Assembly (NCBI GenBank): GCA_944739405.2
Contig: OX123190.2
Coordinates: 85,069,086-85,133,085 of the forward strand
Length of the DNA stretch: 64,000 nucleotides
Direction: 5' to 3'
From: Euclidia mi
Taxonomy: Eukaryota > Arthropoda > Insecta > Lepidoptera > Erebidae
The notes under the pieces: model-generated
The model's database searches: none
Told to the model about the DNA's origin: nothing
Seen by the model: the letters and a program-made list of their open reading frames with translations, nothing else
Translations under genes and position numbers: made by a program
Part shown: positions 44,366 through 54,730 of the stretch, one piece after another
Numbering within the stretch: position 1 is the stretch's first letter
Layout: every line of letters begins with the position of its first letter

Positions 44366-45349
44366 ATGTCTACCCATATGATGACTCGGAAGGCAACGGC
44401 CAAGGAGACGGAAAATAAATTAAGAATAACTCTGCTCGAGTTAAAGAAGTACAAGGATGACAACAGTCAACTATTAAGGGAACGCGTTGACTGTGAAGAA
44501 GAAATTAAAATTGTGAATGACCGTATATCTGAGCTGAAGACACAACTCACGGAGCTGCATATAGAGCATATGGATGTTTTGGATCAACGGGACAGACTAC
44601 GAAAAGAAGTTAGGTGTTTCAGCAGCTGCGACGAAATTTACTCCAGACAACTTAGCCGCAATGTGGAGTTAGAAGCAAGTCTCAATGAGGCTTAAGGCAG
44701 AATTTCAACTCTAGAAGACACAATTGCGGCCTTTAACAGTACTGCTACTCACAACTTATTCTCTGAGATCCTGGGTGACAAAATTAATGTGCTAAAAGCT
44801 CTTAAATGTAACTGTTTCAAAAAATGTCTTAGTAAGAATAAATTTAGAAAATTGTTTAAGTTAAATAAATTAATTAAGAAACTTAGATCTGCTCCTAAGT
44901 GGTCTACCAAATTGAGTCAGTATGCACAAGATAACTGTAAATTAAATAAAGAGTGTGAGTCTCTTTTATTAAAGCTTGAGGAAACAAATGAAGAATTAGT
45001 TTCTGGTCGGTTGTTATATGAACAACACACAAGTGAGTTGCAAGCACAAATATCAAATCTACAAGCTCAACTCACTAGAACTATAATGGAACACCAGAAT
45101 GAGACTCATGAATACATCTTAAAATATGAAGAAATTTCAAGAGTTGGTCGAGAAAATTTAAAACAACTTATCTCATTATCCAACTCTAATAATTACTGTT
45201 CCAGTTGTACAACTAAGTGTGCGACTACACCAGCTGAATCAATAGAATTGAATGCACATGGATGTCAGTATAATACACAAAACAAACTGCATCCAGTAAA
45301 TACAGACAGTAAGAATGTAATAATTTTTCAGACCAACTGGGAGTGGGTT
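44366..45349 (+). pseudogene. CR1-like ORF1, coiled-coil part
   Basis: One frame from the ATG at 44366, broken by a single TAA at 44693-44695. It is rich in leucine heptads (LRITLLELKKYKDDNSQLL; LEETNEELVSGRLLYEQ; SELQAQISNLQAQLTRT), and a basic, Cys-containing patch follows the stop (CNCFKKCLSKNKFRKLF). After a frame change at about 45325 the SGNH-like part follows. It is expected to be an RNA-binding, multimerising protein of the LINE particle, by analogy with other LINE ORF1s. Confidence 0.6.
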
Positions 45350-45882
45350 TAGGGAGCTTAATTGATCATTACACTGAGCAACCAGTACAGAACTTTTGTT
45401 CACCTGGAGCTCAGTCTTGTACCCTAGTTGATAAGATTAAGAATGCCGACTTGAATGCACAAACTACTGTCATCATATTGTATGTTGACAGCTCATTAGT
45501 CTCCAAAAACAGTCTCATAGAATTAACAGACTTAATAGATGTTAGCACAAAAATAGGCTGTAACTTTATTATTTGTGCATTGCCTTATTCATATGCTCTC
45601 ACAGATGACCAAAACAGGCAGATAGGCAAATTAAATCTATTATTGTACAATAGGACATGTCATAGTGACAGTATTTTATTATTTGACACTAATATTTTTA
45701 TTATTAATTTCTTTTTAACAAAAGATACTATGTATCTTTCTTATATACATAGGCGACAACTTGCTAAATTATTAGCATTTAATTTATTTACTGACAGGGG
45801 TACTACTAGAGTACTTAGGAATTTGGTAGATAATAGTTATACCAATAGTAGTATTGACACATCTATTAGTTTAAACTATTAG
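45325..45882 (+). pseudogene. SGNH-esterase-like domain of LINE ORF1
   Basis: The frame reads IFSDQLGVGLGSLI at the place of SGNH block I, then TVIILYVDSSLVSKNSLIEL, a long IGCNFIICALPYSY strand, and ends with a YIHRRQLAKLLAFNLF stretch that may stand for block V (D-x-x-H). CR1 ORF1 proteins are known to carry such esterase domains. Here the G-D-S nucleophile block reads S-D-Q, so activity is doubtful. The frame joins the coiled-coil ORF1 through a frameshift near 45325 in a T-run. The identification is by pattern and position, not alignment. Confidence 0.5.
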
Positions 45883-45899
45883 ATGAGACAACAGATAAC

Positions 45900-45985
45900 A
45901 GATAGGCATTCATGTATCTTTAACTTAGTTCATCAAAACATACAAGGCCTATCTGGCAAAGATATGAAATACATTTATTTTTAAA
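45900..45985 (+). pseudogene. ORF2 start of the split CR1-like LINE
   Basis: HSCIFNLVHQNIQGLSGKDM fits the first strand of the LINE endonuclease. It is cut at 45985 by the insertion and resumes at 47896 with FLNKHKIDILCITEHWL. Confidence 0.65.
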
Positions 45986-47895
45986 CTAACTTTTGCCCGC
46001 CGCTTCGCGCGCGTTATATTCGGAGTAACACAAATCTACTTTCAGTCCCAAGTTGTGTGAAGCACTCCTGATTATTCTAAAAATTTCAGATACTCTGTAG
46101 GGTACAAAGTAACTCGGTCAGTTATACATGACATTATCTACCGAAAGGTACATAATAACATCACCTTCAAATGTCAAAACCATGTTCTAATACATGTCCA
46201 TATATATGTATACCTAAATATTTACGCATGTATAATATTAGTAGGGCAAATCGTTTCATCCGTTTAAGCGCAATATATAATTTATTAGTTACTTAAACGA
46301 ACAATATGACATTATGTATGATGTGGCAGTACTGACAAATATGCGATAGCACATGCGCAGCACTCAATTTTATTAGCGCATGCGTTCTTACTTCCTAGAG
46401 GTAAATTTGTGCCGTACTTCTACCCTCCCTACAACACTTGTCAGTAAAATTTTTGCAACTTATAGTAGCCTATGTCCGTCTCCATGGTCCAATATATCTC
46501 TATATTAAATTTCAACAAAATCGGTTCAGCCGTTTTAGCGTGAAAACGGAACGTACATACATACACCCTTTCGAATTTATAATATTAGTTGGGAAGTAGG
46601 GATAGTAGGGATATCATTAGAGACTTTCTTTATACACAAAATTATCTGTTTTACAACCTTCATATAGAACATGTAAATTATTATTACCGCTTACTCGTGA
46701 ACATGCCACATATAAGTTTGTCCCGGCGATTTATTTAGAAAATACACACAGGGCTACGAATATCCAGCCCTGCCGAAAGTAAGATAGCCCCGTTGAGTTA
46801 CTCAAGAGGTATCTGAATTCAGGCCTCAGTCTCCCACCTACGGATTCCCACGTACGTGAGGTGTGGGAATTTGGGAATAATGAGACACCTGTATAAGTAC
46901 CTACAGAACACGAACTAACGAAAGAAATCAAAGAAACACATCCACATTCATTATTCAAAAGAAATAACTAAGACACCAATCCGACGAAAACGAAAGAAAA
47001 TTAACCGAGAACCTCATCAATCCACGTAGAATCTTAACACCGCCATTCAGAAAACGCCATCTATGTTTAGGTACATATACAAACCGACCGAGATAGAAAA
47101 TAATATGGACTAATCGACAATTTATTGAAAAAAGTATCTATAGTCATTGTTTTTATCATTTAAAATAAAATGAAATGATTACATAACTATTATATAAACA
47201 TAATAATTTGAAATAAATGAGATTGACCGTTTCAATTAAGTGGACATTGTAATAAATTTTGACACAGAGACTTTTTGTTTATGAAAGTGCCGAATATTAT
47301 TCTCTATTATTTTTTAATAACAGAAAGATACCCGACACATTATTATTGTCTTTTTTGCAAGAAACATTTATTTTGCTAGAAAATTATTTGTCGGAAGGAT
47401 AACTATAAATATGCTCGGTTCCAGTAATTTATTTGTAGAAATTACGTAAAAATGTATTGAAGAAATTAAGAATCGCCTCCTTTTTTAAAGTTGGGTAAAT
47501 AGCCTATTTAGACTTACTTTACTTTTACTAACAAACTTATAATGATCATAGATGGCACCACATAATTAACCAGTTTTGGATGATCCCTGTTTTGTTTGGG
47601 ACTACGTACAAAGGAGAGGTCAAGCTGTACACCTAAAACTACTCAACCGATTGTGATGTAACATATACTATTTTATAGGTTTGAGTGTCCTTTGTACATG
47701 AGTGTAAGTTTAATTGAAATCAATTTCGCCATTTTAGAGATCTTTAGCAACATAGGGAAAGACGTCGGACAGACAGACAGACATAAATTCAAAAAATTAT
47801 CAAGTATTGCTTTTTAGCATTTTCCTAGATTTTTTAGCTAATTTTCGTCAAAATATCTTTAATGTACAGACTTTTTTACCTCTACAGTTTTATTA
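45986..47895 (-). mobile_element. 1.9-kb insertion containing a minus-strand Helitron
   Basis: TATTTTTAAA flanks it at 45976-45985 and 47896-47905. The left edge (CTAACTTTTGCCCGCCGCTT) is the inverse of a Helitron 3' end (GCGGGCAAAAGTTAG). Around 46602 the inverse of TCCCTACTTCCCAACTAATA marks a plausible Helitron 5' end preceded by A, so 45986-46602 is probably one Helitron. The remainder, to 47895, is unclassified; it includes GTCGGACAGACAGACAGACA near 47766 and a minus-strand frame at 46731-46958 with no supported function. Helitrons do not make target duplications, so the 10-bp flank either is chance in AT-rich DNA or records a different first insertion. Confidence 0.5.
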
Positions 47896-48635
47896 TATTT
47901 TTAAATAAACATAAGATTGATATCTTATGTATTACAGAACATTGGTTGCGAGGTGACCAATTAATATTTAACAATCAACATTACTCAGTTATAAGTGCAT
48001 TCGTAAGAAAGAAGGCTATTCGTGGTGGCTCTCTAATATATGTATGTAATAGTTTGAAATGTAAAGAACGTAAGGATATAGCTAAACTTTCTATCGAGCG
48101 CACTGCTAAGATTTCTTGTGTTGAGCTTGAACAACATATTATAGTGTGTGTGTATCGACCACCACAAAGCGACTTTACTCAGTTTGAAAGTATTATAAAG
48201 GATGTCTTAAAACACATAATTTCTAGTAGGAAGTCTATAATCGTATGCGGCGATTTTAATGTCAATTTGTTAGAAAAATCACCAATTTGTACTAGGTTAG
48301 TTAGCTTATTTAGGTCATTTAATTTAAATGTTTTGTTCTCTGAACCAACCAGAATAATCTCACATTCGTCTACATGCTTAGATAATGTTTTTTGCAATTA
48401 TCTTTATTTAAGTAAGGCTGTTTTAACTGACTTGACATCGGATCACTGCGGGCAAAAGGTTGTAATTCCAACTACAAACCCTAAAGTACAAGAAATTACA
48501 TGTAGGCCAATTACCTCTGCTCGCCTCAAACACTTTAGTAATGATGTTGCTGCCAAGATCGCCAGTATTGACTTAGCCGTTGATGATCCTGTTGAATTAT
48601 ATAAATGCTTATTTAAAATTGTTAATGTTGAGTAA
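47896..48635 (+). pseudogene. ORF2 endonuclease domain of the split LINE
   Basis: ILCITEHWLRGDQL (catalytic Glu), VCVYRPPQSDFTQFE, IVCGDFNVNLLEKS, STCLDNVFCN and DLTSDHCGQKV, the SDH box, are all in order and intact. The frame ends at a TAA at 48633. Downstream sequence in another frame continues the same protein (DWATVGIYK), so a small frameshift separates them. Confidence 0.8.
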
Positions 48636-48691
48636 AATAAAAATTTTAAACTGAAGACGTTTGCAAGGAGCATTAAAGTAATTTGTTGTGA

Positions 48692-49714
48692 TTGGGCAAC
48701 AGTAGGTATATACAAAGTAGAGCTAGGTTGTATGATCTATATGGTATGAAGAAATACAATTTTAATCCTGAATTTATTCAATATGTTAGAAATTATTCAA
48801 AGGTTTTTAAGAGGACATGTGCTTTAGCCAAGTCCTTATATTTAAGCAATAAAATCAAAGAATCCAAGAACAAAATTAAAACTACTTGGAGCATTATTAA
48901 CAATGAGACTGGTCGAGCTGAAATTGGTAGATAACAATTATGAATTAAAATTTAATGGTGAAATTATTACTAGGAAAACTGATGTTGCTCAGACATTTAA
49001 CAATTTCTTCATAAACATACCAGTGAACACAACCAGCTGTCTAGATTCATATCCAAGCAAAGAAATGTTGGTTAGGGGCAATGTGAATGAGCGTGATGTG
49101 CTTTTTAATTTTAAATATATTGACACCAATGACATACTGAAGGCATTCAAGACGCTCAATAATAAAAAAATCTGTTGAATTATGGGGCATTTCTGTTAAA
49201 CTTGTGCGACAAATTATTTCTAGCTTAGCTCCATATTTAGCTGCAATATTCAACAGATGCGTATATACAGGACTATTTCCTGATCTAATGAAACACAGTA
49301 AAGTAATACCATTATTCAAAAAGGGATCAAAGAGCGACCCTAGTAATTTTCGGCCAATTTCTATCTTGCCTGTTATTAGTAAAATTTTTGAAAAGATTAT
49401 TTTGCATCTACTAGAGAGCAACTTTCACACAAATAATTTATTTCACAGTGAACAGTATGGCTTTACTAAGGGTCGCTCCACCGTTGATGCCGGTGTAACT
49501 TTGTTAAAGCATATTTTTAATGCTTGGGAAAACTCGAAGGATGCCATTGGTGTTTTTTGTGACCTATCAAAGGCCTTTGACTGTGTGGAACATAATACGC
49601 TTTTACTTAAATTGAAACTTTACGGTATTAGAGATACCGCACTCAATCTTGTTGCCAGCTACCTTAATGATAGAATTCAGTATGTAGATGTTAATGGGAG
49701 TAGGTCTCTAGGTT
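48692..49714 (+). pseudogene. ORF2 linker and RT N-terminal half
   Basis: Three frames (48692-48934, 48903-49178, 49204-49767) carry TTWSIINNETG, AQTFNNFFIN, SKVIPLFKKGSKSDPSNFRP, QYGFTKGRST and GVFCDLSKAFDCVEH (motif A). The last frame is interrupted at 49714, within the duplicated AGTAGGTCTCTAGGTT, by the R1-clade element, and frame translation beyond that reads the insert. There are two small frameshifts between the pieces. Confidence 0.85.
49699..49714 (+). repeat. 16-bp target site duplication, left
   Basis: AGTAGGTCTCTAGGTT, identical to 54715-54730. Confidence 0.9.
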
Positions 49715-50051
49715 CCCTCCCGCGCTTCGTACAGTGTGGTGCGAAACAAATAGCAGTGTTTTTTTAAATAACTTTTTACCGGTTTTGTGATAATTTCTCA
49801 GCTCGTGAGTTGCTTCTGGTTGTGTATTTTAGGGTTTAGGCTCCGTGTATTGTAAGTTCTGTACATATTATATTGTAAATAGTGTAAATAAGTGAACTTC
49901 ATCGATCGGTAAGTCTTTTATTTTTTCTTAATGTAGGTACTGCGAAAAAAGTAGGTAAGTTTTTTTACTAAATTTTTTTACTGTTTAATATATTTGTTTA
50001 GGTTTCCTTTTGCGGATACAATATAGTATAGTTAAATAAGGTAAGGTAATA

Positions 50052-51308
50052 ATGTCTTTATTCTGTAATGAACCACCTGATCGTGGTGGCGGCACGGATT
50101 TTTGTACACCGAAGTCGCCAACGACTAAACGTTTATTTAGTGATATGTCACCATCGTTTATTACGCCAGATGATAGGTCAAAACGTTTTCAAAGCGAACC
50201 ATTGGTAAATAGTGTCAATTATTCTGATAATTATTATGATTTAGTAGCTCAGGCAACTAGTTATTTGGCCAACATAAATGAGTTAGTGAACGATCAAGGA
50301 TCGCGTATTAACGTCGCTAACAAAACTGCCATAATGGATTTTACGCAGCGTATAACAGGTATAGTATCTATACTAGCATTAAAATCATCTAGTAACGAAA
50401 CTAGGATGGCGCATTTGGAACGAGAGTTAGATAGTCTAAAAAACAATCGGCAAAAGCCGACGTACGCACAAAAACTTAGCCTTCGTCTACCAGCGAAGTC
50501 AGTGCCGGCGGCGGCCTCGGTGGAGACTCACCGTGTCCAACGCCCTGCTATTGTAGCTTACCCGACTACAGAGCGTTCAGCTGAATACGGGTCGTCATCC
50601 GCTACGAAGCAGGCACTGATGAAGGCCATCAAACCTTGCGACGAAGGCTTTCAAATAGTAGGTGTCAAAAAAACAGCCAAGTCTGGAGTAGTACTACGTG
50701 TAGCCAACGAAAAACAACTCAAAAAGTTGGAATCCGTAAGTGCGATTAGGTCTGCCGGTCTACGTCTAGAGAAGCCGAAAGGGCGTAAGCCTCGCATTCT
50801 TGTCAAGGACGTACCCGGTGCTATGGAGGACAAAGCGTTCATCACGGCGTTATACCGTCAGAATATCAAAGATGAGGTAAGTGTAGATGAGGAAACGTTT
50901 ATTAAAAATACCAAAATCACTCGTAGGCGTAAATTAGATAGTGGTCGTAAATGGATAGGCCTGGAAGTAGAACCAGACATTCGTAAACATCTTGTTAGCA
51001 CAAAAGAAAAATTGTTTATAGATTGGGCAACATGTAGGTTTATAGACGACATAGAAATAGTGCGGTGTTCAAAATGTCAACAATTCGGTCATGTTCAAAA
51101 GTTTTGTACGTATAAAACAGCTGCTTGTGCTCACTGTGCTGGGGAACACGAAACAAAAACATGCTCAAATAAAGATCTTCCTGATTTTAAACCTTCATGC
51201 GTAGCATGTAAACGCCTTAAGAAACCGCATGACCATCGTTGCGGATCTCAGGAATGTCCCATATATAAGTTGAAATTAGAACAACTAATTCTTAATACTA
51301 ACTACTGA
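50052..51308 (+). CDS. R1-clade ORF1, gag-like with three zinc knuckles
   Basis: 418 codons. The N-terminal half is polar and disordered-looking; residues about 190-330 form a conserved gag core (FQIVGVKKTAKSGVVLRV, RPKGRKPR-like PKGRKPRILVKDVPG, WIGLEVEPDIRKHL). Three CCHC-type knuckles follow near residues 338-354 (CSKCQQFGHVQKFC), 357-370 (CAHCAGEHETKTC) and 382-396 (CVACKRLKKPHDHRC). It is known to bind element RNA and form the ribonucleoprotein particle in R1/SART/TRAS-type elements. The ATG at 50052 is the first in the frame. The ORF is separated from ORF2 by 40 nt; many relatives overlap instead. Confidence 0.9.
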   Translation: MSLFCNEPPDRGGGTDFCTPKSPTTKRLFSDMSPSFITPDDRSKRFQSEPLVNSVNYSDNYYDLVAQATSYLANINELVNDQGSRINVANKTAIMDFTQRITGIVSILALKSSSNETRMAHLERELDSLKNNRQKPTYAQKLSLRLPAKSVPAAASVETHRVQRPAIVAYPTTERSAEYGSSSATKQALMKAIKPCDEGFQIVGVKKTAKSGVVLRVANEKQLKKLESVSAIRSAGLRLEKPKGRKPRILVKDVPGAMEDKAFITALYRQNIKDEVSVDEETFIKNTKITRRRKLDSGRKWIGLEVEPDIRKHLVSTKEKLFIDWATCRFIDDIEIVRCSKCQQFGHVQKFCTYKTAACAHCAGEHETKTCSNKDLPDFKPSCVACKRLKKPHDHRCGSQECPIYKLKLEQLILNTNY

Positions 51309-51348
51309 ATTAATTGTTTAGGGAACCTCATACTTAGATAGGTACATC

Positions 51349-54300
51349 ATGGATAATATCGTTATAGGACAATTAAACCTTCACAACGATAGGGTGGCGA
51401 CATTAGAGTTAGAGCGCTTAGTTATAGAATATAAGTTAGACGCAATACTCGTACAAGAACAATATCAAAATACAAGCCAGAGTAATAAAATCATACAGCT
51501 GGACGGCAAAGCACGAGCTGGGATTTATGTCGCGAATTCAAACTTAACAGTAACATCTATTAGTAATCTCATGACGTCACACTGTGCGGTTGCGGAGGTA
51601 TCTTCTGCGTCCTTTAGAGTTTATGTTGTTAGCTGCTACTTTCAATATTCACATCCGGTTGCCCCTTACTTACACCATCTTCGCTTCGTTTTAAGGTCCC
51701 TTGTGGGCCATAAGGTCATAATTAGTGCCGATGTGAATGCATCATCTACGTTATGGTATGGCAAATATCGTTCTTCTGATAGGGATCGACGGTGCGCCGT
51801 CGAGGATTTCATTGCAGAAATGAATTTATCCATCCACAACACACCAGATGCACCACCTACTTTTTGCAGCCCCATGGGCGAGTCTTCTATTGACGTCACA
51901 CTTTCTTGTGGGGACGTTCGTATAGATAGGTGGCGTGTTCTACCGGACGCGTCATGTAGTGACCACCGCCTAATCGTGTACGAATTCACGTCAAGGCTGC
52001 CACGGGACTTGTCATGTATCTCCTCTATTAATTTTAGATATAAAACAAAAGGAGCTAATTGGGATCTTTTTGGTTCACTATTCGCGTCACATGTCAAATA
52101 CTTCACTTGCTGTAATTTTTCTGTAGAAGAGAGTGCTGAAATTTTGTCTGACACCTTCATATATTGTGCGGATGTTGCCATTGGCCGTGGTTCTATCACC
52201 AACACTCGTAGGTGTGATTGGTGGAATAACAACTTAGCTGAACTTCGGCGAGCCTTTCGCAGAGCACGTAGAAAGTTAAATCTATTAAAAAGACGTCTAA
52301 TAACAGGTGACGTTTATGATACTACCTTCATTGCTCTTAGAGTTGCTAGATCTCATTATAGGTCTGCAGTTGAAAAATGCAAAAGAAATTTGTTACGTAA
52401 GATTGTTGATAGACTCGAAAGGGAGGGTCCGTGGTCTCCTTTATATCACGAATTTAAAACAAATAGATCTATCGACTTAGCTTACACCCAAAATATCAAA
52501 ATTAATGGTAGACATTCCACTGGTATTGAGGAGACAACGGACTATCTCTTGAATTGTCTGATACCCAACGATCGGCTGGAGAATGACACAGACTACCACC
52601 GTCAGATCCGACAATGGGCTGCTTTGCAACCCGTTTCACCAGCGTCAGACCTACCATCCTATGACGAATTTATAAATGCTGTCGGATATTTGCCGCCTAA
52701 CAAAGCTTCAGGCGAAGACAAAATCTCCAACAAGATGATAAAGGAAGCTTGTAAAACATCTGGTGAGTCCATTTTGTTTGTGTTTAAACGTTGCATAGCA
52801 GAAGGTATTTTTCCTCGTATATGGCGCAGTGGTTACATTAGGATCATACCAAAAAGAGGAGACAAACCGTCCGACGACCCTAAGTCATATAGGCCAATAA
52901 CATTGTTACAATCACTAGGAAAGCTTTTAGAACGTCTCGTAGTTCCCCGGCTTCTGCCGGGCGGTATTAGATTTAGCGATAGACAATTTGGCTTCACAGT
53001 AGGTAAATCGACAGTTGACGCAGTTATATCGGTTAGGAAGATAGTTTCGTCATCAACACTACAATATGTGCTAGGTATATTCTTAGATATATCTGGCGCT
53101 TTCGACAACGCATGGTGGCCAATGCTTTTACTTAAATTAAAGTCTCGTGGATGCTTTAGTAACATATATTCCCTCATTTATACGTATTTCCTACATGGAA
53201 CAGCAAAGTTAAAATTAGGCCACCATGCTGTGTCGAAGGCGCTGACCATGGGTTGTCCGCAGGGATCAGTGTTAGGCCCGTATTTATGGAATCTAGGTTT
53301 TGATGACTTTCTAAGCATACCACTACCACCAGGTTGCTCATTGACCGGATACGCAGATGACGGTCTTTTACTTATTCAATCTAATACTAGGGTAGGACTT
53401 GAAAGGTTAGCTAATCAATGTTTAGACTTAATCAACAATTGGGGTGAACGCAATCGTTTATATTTTTCTCCACAGAAAACATTTCAATTACTTTTGAAAG
53501 GGATCTTAAAAACACGGCCTCGAATCAAATTCAATAACATCACCATCATAAACAAAGAATCAGTTTGTTATTTAGGGTTAGTTTTAGAGAGAAACTTTTC
53601 ATTTGTCGAGCACATTAAAACAGTAGGTGAAAAATCTAAAAGAAGTTTTTACGCCTTGTCAAAGATATCAACTGCGACATGGGGGCTTTCGTTCAAAACT
53701 TTAAAAGTAATTTATGGTGCAACATATCTGGGTTGTATGTGTTATGGTGCGCCTGCATGGGCTGATAGAGCTACTATCGGTGCAGTACGACGTAAAATGC
53801 TACAAAGTCAACGTCTCGCGTTGATATTTTTGTGCAAGGCTTATAGGACAGTTAGTACTGAAGCTTTGCCAGTACTGGCAGGTGTATTTTCAGTCGATCT
53901 TGAGGCACAAAGACGAGCAGCAATGTATTACGTGACACGAGATAGCATGGATCTAAATTTTCTAGCTCCGCGCGACAGACATAAGATCGCTAGATTGTTG
54001 AACCATCAATCCACAGTCTATGACGATCTTCTTGATGAATGGCAATGTCGCTGGAACACATCAACTAAGGGCCGTCACCTCTACCAGTTCTTCCCATGCG
54101 TCCGAGAGCGACTGGCGAGGAACTGGTTGGAGGTGGATCACTGTGTAGCCCAATTTCTTACAGGTCATGGCAACTTTAAGAGCAAGTTGTATTCATTTAA
54201 ACTAGTTGATTCACCGTTATGCCAATGTTCAACATCTGGCAACAATTATGAACAATCTGCTCATCACATTCTATGGGAGTGTAGTCTTTGGCAAATTGAA

Positions 54301-54420
54301 CGTAATATCATGCTTAACGAATTAGAGGTAACTTCTGGAGTAGTGTACTATACGGATCTTGTGGCAAGTAGGACGAATTTCCGTGCGTTTAGGCGTTTCT
54401 GCCATACATATTACTGGTAA
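51349..54420 (+). CDS. R1-clade ORF2 (endonuclease, reverse transcriptase, zinc finger)
   Basis: 1023 codons. Endonuclease, residues 1-215: GQLNLHNDRVATLELERL, ILVQEQYQ (catalytic Glu), IISADVNASSTLWYG, SSIDVTLSCGD and SCSDHRLIVYE near residue 204. RT: IPKRGDKPSDDPKSYRPITL, RQFGFTVGKSTVDAV, GIFLDISGAFDNAWW (motif A), GCPQGSVLGPYLWNLGFDDF near 635 (B), and YADDGLLL near 668 (C). C-terminus: FLTGHGNFKSKL followed by CQCSTSGNNYEQSAHHILWEC at about 958-979, a zinc-binding motif typical of the clade. All catalytic residues are intact and no stop occurs. Minus-strand frames at 51666-52232 and 52833-53177 are its shadows. Confidence 0.95.
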   Translation: MDNIVIGQLNLHNDRVATLELERLVIEYKLDAILVQEQYQNTSQSNKIIQLDGKARAGIYVANSNLTVTSISNLMTSHCAVAEVSSASFRVYVVSCYFQYSHPVAPYLHHLRFVLRSLVGHKVIISADVNASSTLWYGKYRSSDRDRRCAVEDFIAEMNLSIHNTPDAPPTFCSPMGESSIDVTLSCGDVRIDRWRVLPDASCSDHRLIVYEFTSRLPRDLSCISSINFRYKTKGANWDLFGSLFASHVKYFTCCNFSVEESAEILSDTFIYCADVAIGRGSITNTRRCDWWNNNLAELRRAFRRARRKLNLLKRRLITGDVYDTTFIALRVARSHYRSAVEKCKRNLLRKIVDRLEREGPWSPLYHEFKTNRSIDLAYTQNIKINGRHSTGIEETTDYLLNCLIPNDRLENDTDYHRQIRQWAALQPVSPASDLPSYDEFINAVGYLPPNKASGEDKISNKMIKEACKTSGESILFVFKRCIAEGIFPRIWRSGYIRIIPKRGDKPSDDPKSYRPITLLQSLGKLLERLVVPRLLPGGIRFSDRQFGFTVGKSTVDAVISVRKIVSSSTLQYVLGIFLDISGAFDNAWWPMLLLKLKSRGCFSNIYSLIYTYFLHGTAKLKLGHHAVSKALTMGCPQGSVLGPYLWNLGFDDFLSIPLPPGCSLTGYADDGLLLIQSNTRVGLERLANQCLDLINNWGERNRLYFSPQKTFQLLLKGILKTRPRIKFNNITIINKESVCYLGLVLERNFSFVEHIKTVGEKSKRSFYALSKISTATWGLSFKTLKVIYGATYLGCMCYGAPAWADRATIGAVRRKMLQSQRLALIFLCKAYRTVSTEALPVLAGVFSVDLEAQRRAAMYYVTRDSMDLNFLAPRDRHKIARLLNHQSTVYDDLLDEWQCRWNTSTKGRHLYQFFPCVRERLARNWLEVDHCVAQFLTGHGNFKSKLYSFKLVDSPLCQCSTSGNNYEQSAHHILWECSLWQIERNIMLNELEVTSGVVYYTDLVASRTNFRAFRRFCHTYYW

Positions 54421-54714
54421 CAGGCGTAGTTCACAATTTAGGCCCCCTTAATGCTCATGTCCGTGGTGCTTATCTTTTCTCATCACTATATCTCTTCGTT
54501 GCTTGTCTCCCGCTTTGTTAAGGAGGGAAGTGGATTATTCATTTTCCAACTCCTCCAATATACTTCTGATTAAGTTCGTTGCGGGTTCCAAGACAGTTTA
54601 ACTTTCCCCGGGACTTCACGAGTGTCAAAACTTGTTGTCATCAATGGTCACTGCTGCTGAACCTGGCTACACAGGTGACACAGTAGTGGGAATGAGGGTG
54701 GGATTAGTCCCAAA

Positions 54715-54730
54715 AGTAGGTCTCTAGGTT
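54715..54730 (+). repeat. 16-bp target site duplication, right
   Basis: AGTAGGTCTCTAGGTT; the interrupted LINE frame continues directly after it. Confidence 0.9.

Larger units (their letters stand above)
49715..54714 (+). mobile_element. R1-clade LINE, 5,000 bp, both ORFs open
   Basis: It has a 337-bp leader, a gag-like ORF1, a 40-nt spacer, ORF2 and a 294-bp 3' UTR with little or no poly(A) (ends TTAGTCCCAAA). The 16-bp target duplication defines its ends exactly. Zinc knuckles in ORF1, the GCPQGSVLGPYLW/YADD form of the RT and the CxC...HH...C motif near the ORF2 C-terminus fit the R1 clade, which includes several sequence-specific elements. No frame break was seen, so this is probably the most recent large insertion here. 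Confidence 0.9.

Noticed and set aside
46731..46958. A 75-codon minus-strand frame with a vaguely familiar sequence
   Set aside because: It seems to be a repeat-borne frame inside the 1.9-kb insertion. There is no domain or start context to support a gene.
51666..52232. A 188-codon minus-strand protein
   Set aside because: It lies wholly antisense to the intact R1-clade ORF2.
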